From an uncultured Ruminococcus sp. (GTDB taxonomy: Bacteria; Bacillota; Clostridia; Oscillospirales; Ruminococcaceae): a stretch of DNA of 64,000 nucleotides. Below the pieces are notes generated by a model, which saw nothing but the letters and a program-made list of their open reading frames with translations, was not told the origin of the DNA and searched no databases. Below are positions 41,822 through 49,882 of the stretch, piece after piece. The stretch covers positions 15,255 to 79,254 of the forward strand of contig CALANW010000011.1 of the NCBI GenBank assembly GCA_937926145.1. Reading direction: 5' to 3'. Every line of letters starts with the position of its first letter. Positions within the stretch are counted from its first letter, which is position 1. Made by a program: the position numbers and the translations under genes.

Positions 41822-41910
41822 GTGGGGAAGCCCCACGGCAGATTCGCGTCATGCTCCACTTCGTTCCGCCCGTTTTGGGAAAACGGAGTGAAGCAGAGCG
41901 AAGCGCATCT
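41822..41910. repeat. Family C repeat, tandem second copy (C2)
   Basis: Same GTGGGGAAGCCCCAC hairpin (41822-41836), followed by GGCAGATTCGCG and a related CACTTCGTTCCG(C)CCGTTTT stretch. Shorter at its right end than C1. Confidence 0.65.
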
Positions 41911-41915
41911 CCGCA

Positions 41916-41945
41916 AAGCCGCATAGTATGTGCGGCTTCACTTTT
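41916..41945 (+). terminator. Terminator after cdaA-cdaR and its repeats
   Basis: AAGCCGCA (41916-41923) pairs with TGCGGCTT (41931-41938), followed by CACTTTTAT. Confidence 0.7.
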
Positions 41946-41964
41946 ATAAAGAAAAGGAACTTTT

Positions 41965-43542
41965 ATGGCAATAATCATCTCTCAAATAAAAACTTCGATA
42001 AGCGCAGGCACGGACGATATCACTGCCGCTGCGCTAAAAAAGCTCGGCATAAATCAAAACAGTGTGAAATCCTGCCACCTGCACAAAACCTCGCTCGATG
42101 CGCGAAATAACAGCGATATAAAGCTTGTTTCGTCCGTATGGATAGAGCTTGACAGCGAAAAAGCAGAAAAAGCACTCTGCGAACGTGACAAAAGCTGTTC
42201 TTATGTCGATCAGAGCATCGAAATTATGCCGCCGAAAACAAATATCACCAAGAAAAAGGTCGTTATCGCAGGCTTTGGACCTGCAGGAATGTTCTGTGCG
42301 CTCACGCTTGCCGAATACGGCTTTGAACCGATAGTTCTCGAACGTGGAGCGGCTGTTGACGAGCGTGTAAAAGCTGTCGAAAGCTTCTGGCACGGCGGAG
42401 CTTTCTCCGAGCAGACGAATGTACAGTTCGGCGAGGGCGGCGCAGGCACTTTTTCGGACGGAAAACTCACAACGCGCATAAAAGACCCTATGTGCAGACG
42501 AATTTTGCAGCGCCTTGTCGAATTCGGCGCACCGCAGGAGATACTCACGAAAGCAAAGCCTCATATCGGCACGGACAAGCTCCGCAGTATCGTAAAAAGT
42601 CTGCGAAGCCGTGTTATCGAGCTTGGCGGCGAAGTCCGCTTCAACACAAAGCTTGACGATATCATAATAAAAAACGGCGCTGTTGCCGCCGCTGTCGCAA
42701 ACGGTCAGGAGATCCCCTGCGATGCTGTCGTGCTTGCACTCGGACACAGCGCAAGGGACACCTTTGAAATGCTCCTCGGCAAAGGCGTTTTCATTGAACC
42801 GAAGCCGTTCTCGGTCGGAGTTCGCATCGAGCATAAGCAGACCGATGTTGACCGTTCGCTTTATGGCAAAGCGGCTGGAACTCCAAGACTGCCAAAGGGA
42901 GAATATCAGCTTTCCCACCGCCGCAACGGCAGGGGAGTTTACACATTTTGTATGTGTCCCGGAGGAATGGTAGTTCCGTCGCAGAGCGAGGAAAACACGG
43001 TCGTTACGAATGGTATGAGCGAGTTTGCCCGTGACGGCGAAAACGCAAATGCGGCTGTTGCTGTCGGAGTTTCGCCCGATGATTTCGGAAAAGAGCCGCT
43101 TGACGGCGTTATCTTCGCACGAAACCTCGAACGAAAAGCATTTGAGCTTGGCGGCAGGAACTATAAAGCGCCTGCATCGACCGTCGGAAAGCTTCTCACG
43201 GGAAAAGGTTCGCTCGCCGAGAGCAATATAAATCCGACATACGCAAGAGGACTTGCGGAATGTGACCTTGTGGAGCTTTTCCCAAGCTTCGTCACGGAAA
43301 TGTTAAAAGAGGGGCTTGCCGATTTTTCGCACAAAATGAAATGCTTCGGGGATAAAAACGCCGTTCTTACAGCTCCCGAAACGAGAACGTCCTCGCCCGT
43401 AAGGATAACGAGGGGCGAAGACCTCTGTTCGCTGAATGTGAAAGGCTTATACCCCTGCGGCGAGGGTGCAGGCTACGCAGGCGGAATAATGTCCGCCGCC
43501 GCTGACGGAATGAACGTGGCAGTACAAATAATTCGGAATTAG
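41965..43542 (+). CDS. FAD-dependent oxidoreductase (COG2509-type)
   Basis: 525 aa. An N-terminal ~85-residue domain precedes the Rossmann dinucleotide site VVIAGFGPAGMFCALTLAEYG; further motifs are FGEGGAGTFSDGKLTTR, a DAVVLALGHSARD second nucleotide contact, and LYPCGEGAGYAGGIMSAAADG near the end. This widespread family of uncharacterised FAD dehydrogenases is annotated as NAD(P)/FAD-dependent; its substrate is unknown. The last residues (IIRN) run into a family A repeat. Confidence 0.88.
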   Translation: MAIIISQIKTSISAGTDDITAAALKKLGINQNSVKSCHLHKTSLDARNNSDIKLVSSVWIELDSEKAEKALCERDKSCSYVDQSIEIMPPKTNITKKKVVIAGFGPAGMFCALTLAEYGFEPIVLERGAAVDERVKAVESFWHGGAFSEQTNVQFGEGGAGTFSDGKLTTRIKDPMCRRILQRLVEFGAPQEILTKAKPHIGTDKLRSIVKSLRSRVIELGGEVRFNTKLDDIIIKNGAVAAAVANGQEIPCDAVVLALGHSARDTFEMLLGKGVFIEPKPFSVGVRIEHKQTDVDRSLYGKAAGTPRLPKGEYQLSHRRNGRGVYTFCMCPGGMVVPSQSEENTVVTNGMSEFARDGENANAAVAVGVSPDDFGKEPLDGVIFARNLERKAFELGGRNYKAPASTVGKLLTGKGSLAESNINPTYARGLAECDLVELFPSFVTEMLKEGLADFSHKMKCFGDKNAVLTAPETRTSSPVRITRGEDLCSLNVKGLYPCGEGAGYAGGIMSAAADGMNVAVQIIRN

Positions 43543-43921
43543 GAATTCGTAATGCGGAATTAAATCAATGCGTAATTCGTAATGCATAATGCGTAATTAT
43601 TTATGCTCCGTAAAATTACGTTGCAAACCCGATTTTTGAACAATTTCCCCATAAGGGCGGTCACCCGTCCCACGCCGCAAGGTATTATAAAATAAACACC
43701 ACTGATTTTATCTGATAAAAAGATAAAATCAGTGGTGTTTTGTTATGCGATAAAACTTACAAAAATATGCACCCAAAATCGCTTCGCGATTCGGGACGGG
43801 CGACAGAGATTTTGGTTAAAATACGGGATTTGCAATGGGCGGATATAGAATCCGCCCCTACGAAATTGGTTTTTTACAACAAATAAACGGAGTAAAATAA
43901 TTCCGAATTCCGAATTAAATT
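43526..43921. repeat. Family A element, inverted relative to A3 (A5)
   Basis: Fills the 378-bp gap 43543-43920. The left half, ATGCGTAATTATTTATGCTC then CCGTAAAATTACGTTGCAAA and CCCCATAAGGCG-like sequence, is the reverse complement of the right half of A3. Central hairpin 43694-43713 / 43721-43740 is perfect over 20 bp. GGGCGGAT...ATCCGCCC lies near 43838, and heptads AATTCCGAATTCCG close it at the rrf2 stop. Confidence 0.75.
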
Positions 43922-44355
43922 CAAATGCTGTAATCTCCGCCGTTCACTGCGCTCTTGTCGAGGATATCCTGAAGCGTGATGCCGCTGAGATATTCGGTTA
44001 TGACCTTGTACAAGCCCTCCCAGATGTCGATAGTCAGACACTCGGAATAGCGTTCACAGTTTGCAGGGTCGCCGTCCAAACAGGCTACGGGGGCAAGGTT
44101 TCCCTCGGTCACGCGCAGTATCTCCGCAACGGTATAGTCCTTCGGCTTTCTTGCAAGCTTATATCCGCCCTGATAGCCGCGGTTCGTGGATAACATTCCC
44201 GCGCCGTTGAGAAGCGGCACGATCTGTTCGAGATACTTTTTCGAGATGCCCTGACGCTCGGCTATATCTTTCAGCGCAACAAACTCATCGGAACTATGCT
44301 GGCTGAGGTCTATCATCATTCGCAGTGCGTAACGTCCTTTTGTAGAAATTTTCAT
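43921..44355 (-). CDS. Rrf2-family regulator, possible Fe-S sensor
   Basis: 144 aa from the chosen start. Winged helix (MKISTKGRYALRMMIDLS, GISKKYLEQIVPLL, GYQGGYKLAR) and a Cys triad CLDGDPANCERYSEC (spacing 8 and 6), similar to the cluster ligands of IscR and NsrR. May sense iron-sulfur or redox status; no isc genes are adjacent. The frame is open 78 bases upstream, but AAGGAGTA precedes ATG 44355 and the family starts there. Confidence 0.9.
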   Translation of the reverse strand: MKISTKGRYALRMMIDLSQHSSDEFVALKDIAERQGISKKYLEQIVPLLNGAGMLSTNRGYQGGYKLARKPKDYTVAEILRVTEGNLAPVACLDGDPANCERYSECLTIDIWEGLYKVITEYLSGITLQDILDKSAVNGGDYSI

Positions 44356-44404
44356 ATATATTACTCCTTGTATAAAATGCAGCATTATTTTTAAGTCTGC
44401 ATCT

Positions 44405-44433
44405 ATTATAACATATAATACATATAATTTCAA
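44405..44433 (-). promoter_or_regulatory. Sigma-A promoter with tandem repeat, rrf2
   Basis: Minus strand TTGAAA (complement of 44428-44433), 17-bp spacer, TATAAT (complement of 44405-44410). The spacer holds a tandem ACATATAAT repeat (44411-44428, plus-strand reading), a possible autoregulatory site. Confidence 0.7.
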
Positions 44434-44559
44434 TAGGTTTTCAGGAAAAATATTTCACAATTTACTGCCTGCAAATTTGGCTGCTTGCTGTGTAAAAAGC
44501 TATCATTCGGCTGAAAGCAGCAGGAACGGTCGGTTCGCTTTTTGGCATCTGCCGACCTG

Positions 44560-45783
44560 TCAGAGCTGCAAAAACATTATGGTTGCTTTGGTGTCATAAA
44601 CGTAAATATAAATATAGTTTTCATCGAAAATATACCAGCTGTCTGACATAGTGTAAAGATGCGGCGCACCGACGGGCGGACGACCGATATAATACGGGAT
44701 AACTGTGCCGCCGCTGCTTAAGATCACGGGGACATTGCTGTTGGCGGCGCTGAATTTTTTGCGGTCAAGACGTATAAAAATATGCTTGCTGTTCAGATTT
44801 TGAAAAGTATATGCATCGCCTGTCAAGGTCACATTCACATTGTCGGAGGAAACGGTTTTCCCGTCAAAGCTGGTGTCCGTCCGATATATGAAGTCGGAGC
44901 TTTCGGGCGGATCTTCCGATGTGATATCCGCCATTGAAACATACTCGTCAAGGCTGTACCATTCGGTGTAAAAAAGCTCATTTTCACCGTCAGTTCCGCG
45001 TGTTCCTCTTGCGATGAGCGTTCCGTACTCCGCAGGCATACTGTAATATGCATTGATGCCCGAAAGACCTGTCGGTATCTCAAAGCTGCTTTCGGTATTT
45101 TTTATATTTATGCTGAAGCTGCCGTCGGGGAAATCCGCATACAATTCATCAAGCTTATCCGAAATAAGCTTGCGGCAGGCTCTGTCCGTTTCCGATTTTC
45201 CGCTGTAATAAATATTGGCGGAAAGGCTGTAATAATAAGGGATAATGCTGTCATCGCAGGGCAGGCTTCGGATAAATTTATCGATATTTCCGTTAAAGTA
45301 TACATTCGTGCATTTTGCTTCTTCGTGACTGCCGTGATCCCAGTATCTCGAAAAGCACATATCGATGTCGGCTGAAACCTCTGTGCCGAGCTTTTCATCG
45401 GTGAAATATTTTTCGGTGAGTGCGGAGCAGATATCATCATACTGCTTGGAGTCATAAAAGCTGTCCGTTTCCGAGTAATAGTATATCGTGCAGTTTTTCT
45501 CTTTGAGGGTGACATATCCCGAGAAATAGCGTTCGGTCGGGATAATATATCCGATGCGCCGCCATTGAGGTTCGATGTCGGTTATTTCGGGATATTCGCC
45601 GTATTTTTCGTAAAAATAGCTTTCAACGCCGTTTCGGGCGGCTTTGACGGCTTGAGCTTTTCTCAGGTGTTCAGACGGCGAGCCGAATAACATACCGAAA
45701 AGACCGCATAATGCAGAAAGAAACACGAGCACCCCGATCGCAGACGGAATGATCACAATAAGCTTTGATCTTGATAATTTCAT
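44560..45783 (-). CDS. Membrane-anchored extracellular protein, unknown
   Basis: 407 aa from the chosen start. One N-terminal membrane helix (~8-34), then a long Tyr/Ser/Asp-rich region predicted to be outside the cell, with four Cys. No enzymatic motif recognised. An ATG 24 bases upstream would place AAGGGGG inside the coding region; that site is well spaced for ATG 45783. Own promoter, divergent from hflX. Confidence 0.7.
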   Translation of the reverse strand: MKLSRSKLIVIIPSAIGVLVFLSALCGLFGMLFGSPSEHLRKAQAVKAARNGVESYFYEKYGEYPEITDIEPQWRRIGYIIPTERYFSGYVTLKEKNCTIYYYSETDSFYDSKQYDDICSALTEKYFTDEKLGTEVSADIDMCFSRYWDHGSHEEAKCTNVYFNGNIDKFIRSLPCDDSIIPYYYSLSANIYYSGKSETDRACRKLISDKLDELYADFPDGSFSINIKNTESSFEIPTGLSGINAYYSMPAEYGTLIARGTRGTDGENELFYTEWYSLDEYVSMADITSEDPPESSDFIYRTDTSFDGKTVSSDNVNVTLTGDAYTFQNLNSKHIFIRLDRKKFSAANSNVPVILSSGGTVIPYYIGRPPVGAPHLYTMSDSWYIFDENYIYIYVYDTKATIMFLQL

Positions 45784-45829
45784 GCAGATACCCCCTTGCT
45801 CTGACAAAATATGTAAAGCTGTTGGTGTA

Positions 45830-45858
45830 ATTTTAGCATATTCATATCAAAAAATCAA
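45830..45858 (-). promoter_or_regulatory. Sigma-A promoter for the anchored protein gene
   Basis: Minus strand TTGATT (complement of 45853-45858), 17-bp spacer, TAAAAT (complement of 45830-45835). Back-to-back with the hflX promoter 10 bp away. Confidence 0.6.
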
Positions 45859-45867
45859 TATAAAACC

Positions 45868-45896
45868 TTGACAAATCCGATTTTTTAGGCTATACT
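45868..45896 (+). promoter_or_regulatory. Sigma-A promoter for the hflX leader
   Basis: TTGACA (45868-45873), 17-bp spacer, TATACT (45891-45896). Drives a ~215-nt leader containing a small open frame and a terminator before hflX. Confidence 0.8.
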
Positions 45897-45944
45897 CAAT
45901 TTGTGCTTTACAAAATCACGATAAATTTTAAGGAGGCGGACAAA

Positions 45945-46010
45945 ATGCTCATCAAAACATCTGTAAAAATCAATCTTATCGGGAAGTCCGTCTGCCGCTT
46001 TGTCTACTGA
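45945..46010 (+). CDS. 21-codon leader peptide upstream of hflX
   Basis: MLIKTSVKINLIGKSVCRFVY, then TGA followed directly by TAA. AAGGAGGCGG at 45931-45940 is the strongest-looking ribosome binding site in the region. AGGCGGAC over this site can pair with GTCCGTCT inside the peptide's 3-prime half (8 bp), so ribosome position changes the fold. Together with the downstream terminator this is a typical ribosome-mediated attenuator. Confidence 0.65.
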   Translation: MLIKTSVKINLIGKSVCRFVY

Positions 46011-46039
46011 TAACATTCGGGTCAAGGTATAATGCAGTT

Positions 46040-46065
46040 GCTTCCTTTTCGGGGAAGCTTTTTTT
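46040..46065 (+). terminator. Attenuator-type terminator in the hflX leader
   Basis: GCTTCC (46040-46045) pairs with GGAAGC (46053-46058), followed by seven T. It lies between the leader peptide and the hflX ribosome binding site, so most transcripts would stop here unless the fold is altered. Confidence 0.75.
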
Positions 46066-46118
46066 ATGCTCAGACAACGGCAGCCGACAATTTGTTGTTT
46101 ATACAGAAAGGAGCAGCT

Positions 46119-47366
46119 ATGGAAATTACGGAATATATTGAAAAAAAGCCGAGAGCCGTGCTTGTCAGTGCCGATACGGGCGAATTTGATGCCGAGCTTT
46201 CGATGAAAGAGCTTGAAGAGCTTGCCGACACCGCAGGAGTTGAGGTCGCTGCGACCGTTACGCAGAAGCGTCCGAGCTATGACACTGCGACCTGTATCGG
46301 TTCGGGCAGGCTTGAAGAACTCGCCGAAGAAATAAAGGGTCTTGATATCGACATCGTTATCTTTGACCACGAGCTTACCGCAAATCAGACCAAGAGCATT
46401 GAAAGAATACTCGATGTGCGCGTTATCGACCGAACAACACTTATCCTTGATATTTTTGCGCAAAGAGCGCTCACCGCAGAGGGTAGGATACAAGTTGAGC
46501 TTGCGCAGCAGAAGTACCGCCTTGCACACCTTGCAGGAAAGGGTATCGAAATGTCCCGACTCGGCGGCGGTATCGGCACAAGAGGTCCGGGTGAATCGAA
46601 GCTTGAGACTGACAAGCGTCATATCCGCCGCAGGATAGAGCTTCTTTCTGCTGATTTAAAGGAGCTTGAACGCCGCCGTGAACAGCACCGTGCGCGCCGC
46701 AAAAAGGACAATGTTCTTGTCGGTGCGATAGTCGGCTACACGAACGTTGGCAAATCAACGCTTATGAACGCTCTCACGCAGGCAGGTGTTCTTGCCGAGG
46801 ACAAGCTTTTCGCAACGCTTGACATCACCTCTCGCGCGCTCGAACTCCCCGACGGAAGAACGCTTATGCTCGTTGACACGGTAGGACTTGTCCGCCGACT
46901 TCCGCATAATCTTGTCGAAGCGTTCAAAAGCACGTTGGAAGAAGCCGCAAACGCCGATATCATCATTAATCTTATCGACATAAGCGCAAGCGACGGCTAT
47001 GAGCAGTCGGAGGTAACTTCAAAGCTGCTTTCGGAGCTTGGCTGCGATGGTATCCCACGCGTTAATGTCCTCAACAAAGCGGACAAACTGCCCGAGGGTA
47101 CGAACATCACCTGCGATGACAGCACAGTCCTTATCTCTGCCAAGCAGGGTCAGGGCTTGGACAAGCTTCTCGAATGTATAGCTCGGAATCTCCCCGAAAC
47201 CGCAGTCCGAGGAAAATTCGTTATCCCTTACGACAAGGCTTCGCTCCTCAACACGATACGCATTGAGGGCAAAATTTTCTCCGAGGAATACACCCCCGAG
47301 GGAACGTTCATCGACGCGCTCGTTGACAAAAAGGTCTACTACCTTGCAGAACCCTTTAAAATTTAA
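46119..47366 (+). CDS. hflX: Ribosome-associated GTPase HflX
   Basis: 415 aa from the chosen start. N-terminal HflX domain (~1-175 with GGGIGTRGPGESKLETDKR), coiled coil, then GTPase with GYTNVGKSTLMNAL, DTVGLVRRLP and NKAD. Splits stalled ribosomes; a Listeria paralogue, HflXr, gives macrolide/lincosamide resistance and is controlled by attenuation. The frame opens 87 bases upstream, but AAAGGAG precedes ATG 46119. The leader suggests induction by translation stress. Confidence 0.93.
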   Translation: MEITEYIEKKPRAVLVSADTGEFDAELSMKELEELADTAGVEVAATVTQKRPSYDTATCIGSGRLEELAEEIKGLDIDIVIFDHELTANQTKSIERILDVRVIDRTTLILDIFAQRALTAEGRIQVELAQQKYRLAHLAGKGIEMSRLGGGIGTRGPGESKLETDKRHIRRRIELLSADLKELERRREQHRARRKKDNVLVGAIVGYTNVGKSTLMNALTQAGVLAEDKLFATLDITSRALELPDGRTLMLVDTVGLVRRLPHNLVEAFKSTLEEAANADIIINLIDISASDGYEQSEVTSKLLSELGCDGIPRVNVLNKADKLPEGTNITCDDSTVLISAKQGQGLDKLLECIARNLPETAVRGKFVIPYDKASLLNTIRIEGKIFSEEYTPEGTFIDALVDKKVYYLAEPFKI

Positions 47367-47500
47367 TTCGGAATTCGGAATTATTTATAAGTATAAAAAA
47401 CGATGCAATTCTTGATCTTGAATTGCATCGTTTTTATTTTTTGATTTGGTAAAGAAGCAAAACTAATTCCGCATTCCGAATTCATAATTCCGAATTTGAA
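47362..47500. repeat. Family A-type repeat between hflX and the YjfB-like gene (A6)
   Basis: Heptad ends (AATTCGG AATTCGG AATTATTTAT on the left; the inverted AATTCCG series near 47465-47490) enclose the terminator hairpin at 47396-47435. Same plan as other family A copies but much shorter. Confidence 0.7.
47396..47440. terminator. Bidirectional terminator, hflX / yjfB-like
   Basis: 16-bp perfect stem AAAAACGATGCAATTC (47396-47411) / GAATTGCATCGTTTTT (47420-47435), 8-nt loop, with T-rich sequence after it on both strands. Serves the two convergent genes. Confidence 0.9.
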
Positions 47501-47502
47501 AT

Positions 47503-47700
47503 TTATGCTCTCGCATCGAATAATGCGCCGATATCACCTGCAAATGCTTTTGCGGAATCGTTCATCATTTCGATAGTTCCCATCGCAAGCTGTGAACTTA
47601 CGTCCATACTCTTTTTAAGTATGCTTACGCCTGCCTGCTGCTGGAACTGAGCCTGCTTCATTGCCATTGCTGTTGAAGCGATAGATGTACTCATATCCAT
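47503..47700 (-). CDS. YjfB-like putative motility protein
   Basis: 65 aa. Met/Ala/Gln-rich helical peptide (MDMSTSIASTAMAMKQAQFQ...) matching the YjfB family, which is often annotated as a putative motility protein. Strong AAAAGGAGGCGG site. Starts 28 bp after the chemoreceptor gene, so the two share a message. No flagellar gene is visible in the window. Confidence 0.75.
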   Translation of the reverse strand: MDMSTSIASTAMAMKQAQFQQQAGVSILKKSMDVSSQLAMGTIEMMNDSAKAFAGDIGALFDARA

Positions 47701-47728
47701 AATATCCGCCTCCTTTTATGGGGATAGA

Positions 47729-48727
47729 TCACTTCATATTTTTGATATCGTTAAGGAGCGAGCTGAACTGTTCAATATCCTTGTAGCAGTTTGCAACAAC
47801 ATTCTGTGTATTAGCGATATTCTCAACGATAGCCTTTGAACGGCTGTCGATGTTTGTCATTGCGTTCTGAATGCTGTCTGCGGAGCTCTGGCTCGTTTCT
47901 GCAAGGCTTCTGACTTCCTGCGCGATAACGCCGAAGCCCTTGCCTGCTTCTTTAGCTCGTGAAGCTTCGATAGAAGCGTTGAATCCGAGTATCTTCGTGT
48001 TGAGCGCGATATCCTGTATCTGCTTGAGAGTATCGTTCGTCTTTACGATCTCTGCCGAAGTGCCCTTTGCGATCTCGCCGAGGTTTGCATAAGCGTCCTT
48101 GAGCGAGTTGAGCGACTTTTCTGTACGCTTTACAAGTGTGCTTGCTTCGTCAACCTTTTTATAAAGCGCCTGATTAAGACTTGTAAGGCCCGAATTGTTC
48201 TGCTTCGAGATATAAGCATCGTAAGCCGACTGTGAAAGAAGTCCTGCGATTATGAAGAGGAAATCAGCGGCAGCTTCGACCTGCTCTCTGCTTACTACCT
48301 TTACCTTGCGGATAGCCGCTATGTATTTATCTTCATTAATGCCCATATCGCGCGCGATCGCACGGAATTTTTCCTCATCGGGTTCTTCGGTGAGCACCTG
48401 ACCGCCGATGAATGAGCCGATCATTTCACCGCCGAGCATAATAGGTGCAGCGAAGTCAACAAGTCCTGCATGGCAGGAATAAGAAACAGACTTTCTTGAA
48501 AGAAGAGCGTCCTCGCCGCCCTTTTTATCGCACTGAGCGCATTTGCGAGCGCCGTCGCGGTTCTTTCTTGTAATATCCATACAGAATTCGGTGAAATTGC
48601 TTCCCTTTGTAACGGCATTGCCGTCAGCGTCCGTAGTGAGCGCAGCCATTCCGGTAAGTCTTGCAAATCCGTCCTGAATGGACTGAAGAGTGCTTACGCT
48701 TATCAAATCTGTGAGAGCTATTGCCAA
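47729..48727 (-). CDS. Soluble PocR-domain methyl-accepting chemotaxis-like protein
   Basis: 332 aa from TTG 48727. PocR sensory domain (~1-170, with CMDITRKNRDGARKCAQC and SYSCHAGLVDFAAP, conserved Cys), coiled coil, then a short MCP signalling hairpin with KILGFNASIEASRAKEAGKG. No transmembrane helix, so it senses a cytoplasmic ligand and could feed CheA/CheW. The frame opens at TTG 48742, but GGAGGG lies inside it and fits TTG 48727. Confidence 0.88.
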   Translation of the reverse strand: MAIALTDLISVSTLQSIQDGFARLTGMAALTTDADGNAVTKGSNFTEFCMDITRKNRDGARKCAQCDKKGGEDALLSRKSVSYSCHAGLVDFAAPIMLGGEMIGSFIGGQVLTEEPDEEKFRAIARDMGINEDKYIAAIRKVKVVSREQVEAAADFLFIIAGLLSQSAYDAYISKQNNSGLTSLNQALYKKVDEASTLVKRTEKSLNSLKDAYANLGEIAKGTSAEIVKTNDTLKQIQDIALNTKILGFNASIEASRAKEAGKGFGVIAQEVRSLAETSQSSADSIQNAMTNIDSRSKAIVENIANTQNVVANCYKDIEQFSSLLNDIKNMK

Positions 48728-48749
48728 TTTAATTCCCTCCAACGAAAAA

Positions 48750-48776
48750 GAAATGCGCCGCCAACGCAGACATTTC
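48750..48776 (-). promoter_or_regulatory. Leader hairpin of the chemoreceptor gene
   Basis: Arms GAAATG (48750-48755) and CATTTC (48771-48776) around an inner GCG/CGC, with five T following on the minus strand. Resembles a weak terminator ~20 bp before the ribosome binding site. Confidence 0.35.
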
Positions 48777-48800
48777 CTTATACTTATAGTTATTGTACAT

Positions 48801-48829
48801 ATAATACACCTTTTTTATAATTTTGTCAA
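48801..48829 (-). promoter_or_regulatory. Sigma-A promoter for the chemoreceptor operon
   Basis: Minus strand TTGACA (complement of 48824-48829), 17-bp spacer, TATTAT (complement of 48801-48806). It is the vegetative type, not a sigma-28 motility promoter. Confidence 0.75.
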
Positions 48830-48935
48830 GCATTTATGACCCCTTTTACAGCAATATGTCCAATTTTCACAAAATACATATAAAAAAATCTGTATGACAA
48901 TACAGCGGTCAAAATGTAAATAAATATCAAATCTG

Positions 48936-48964
48936 TTGAAAATGCAATTGTTTTGCGGTATAAT
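48936..48964 (+). promoter_or_regulatory. Sigma-A promoter for the PP2C gene
   Basis: TTGAAA (48936-48941), 17-bp spacer, TATAAT (48959-48964), ~40 bp before the start codon. Confidence 0.8.
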
Positions 48965-49004
48965 GTATTTTGAGATAGAATTTTTCCCTTTTCGGAGGCA
49001 TTTA

Positions 49005-49751
49005 ATGTACTACTGCTGCGGTATAACCGACGTCGGAACTGTGCGAGATCACAACGAGGACGCCTTTCTTATCAATAAAATAGTAATGGATCAGGCTATG
49101 CTCGAAAGTGAGCTTCATACGCCCTTTATTACCGCCGTTGCTGACGGTGTCGGGGGCGAAGTCGGGGGCGAAGTCGCTTCAAGGCTTGCGCTTAACCTGC
49201 TCTGCTCGCTGAAGCCTGCCGAGAACACCGACTATGAAAAAAAGATACTCGATATCCATTATGCCCTGCGCAAAAACGGCGCTGAAAACAACAATATCAA
49301 TATGCAGACAACGCTCTGCGCGCTCGCCGTCGATAAAAACGGCTCTGCCTGCATAATAAACGTCGGCGATTCAAAGCTTTTCCGATGCCGCGGCGGCAGT
49401 ATCAGACAGCTTTCGCGCGACCAGTCGCTCGTCCAGATGCTATACGAGCAGGGCGAGATAACCGCCGATGAAAAGCGTACCCACAAACACCGCAATGTCA
49501 TTTTCCCAGTCCTCGGAAACATAGTCGAAGATCCGACCGTTGAGGTAACGCCTATCGAGGGCGGTATACAGCCCGGCGACCTTATCCTTATATGCAGTGA
49601 CGGTCTTTCCGATTATATCACCAAGGGCGATTTTGAGGAAACTCTTGCCCTCCCGATAAAGCTCCCGAAGCGCCTTAAAGCGCTCGTAGAGCTTGCCAAA
49701 AACGGCGGCAGCACGGACAATATTACCGTTATCGGCATTTCGGCAATGTAA
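49005..49751 (+). CDS. PP2C-type Ser/Thr phosphatase
   Basis: 248 aa from the chosen start. Metal-site motifs: TVRDHNEDAF, VADGVGGEVGGEVAS, INVGDSKLFRCR, ICSDGLSDYI and NGGSTDNITV. Counteracts Hanks-type kinases (e.g. PrkC) in related bacteria; no kinase gene is next to it, unlike the usual prpC-prkC pair. The frame extends upstream through the promoter; ATG 49005 follows TTCGGAGG. Confidence 0.9.
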   Translation: MYYCCGITDVGTVRDHNEDAFLINKIVMDQAMLESELHTPFITAVADGVGGEVGGEVASRLALNLLCSLKPAENTDYEKKILDIHYALRKNGAENNNINMQTTLCALAVDKNGSACIINVGDSKLFRCRGGSIRQLSRDQSLVQMLYEQGEITADEKRTHKHRNVIFPVLGNIVEDPTVEVTPIEGGIQPGDLILICSDGLSDYITKGDFEETLALPIKLPKRLKALVELAKNGGSTDNITVIGISAM

Positions 49752-49847
49752 TAATTTAAATTCGGAATTATTTAATTCCACATATTTATCGCGAACAAAA
49801 TCAATTATCATTCGGAATGGAATATACTTTAAATTTTTCTTTTGCGC

Positions 49848-49876
49848 TTGACAAGACTATTTCTGTGTGATATAGT
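49848..49876 (+). promoter_or_regulatory. Orphan sigma-A promoter (small RNA candidate)
   Basis: TTGACA (49848-49853), 17-bp spacer, TATAGT (49871-49876). The only thing downstream before a strong terminator is ~80 nt with no open frame. Confidence 0.7.
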
Positions 49877-49882
49877 AATCAC

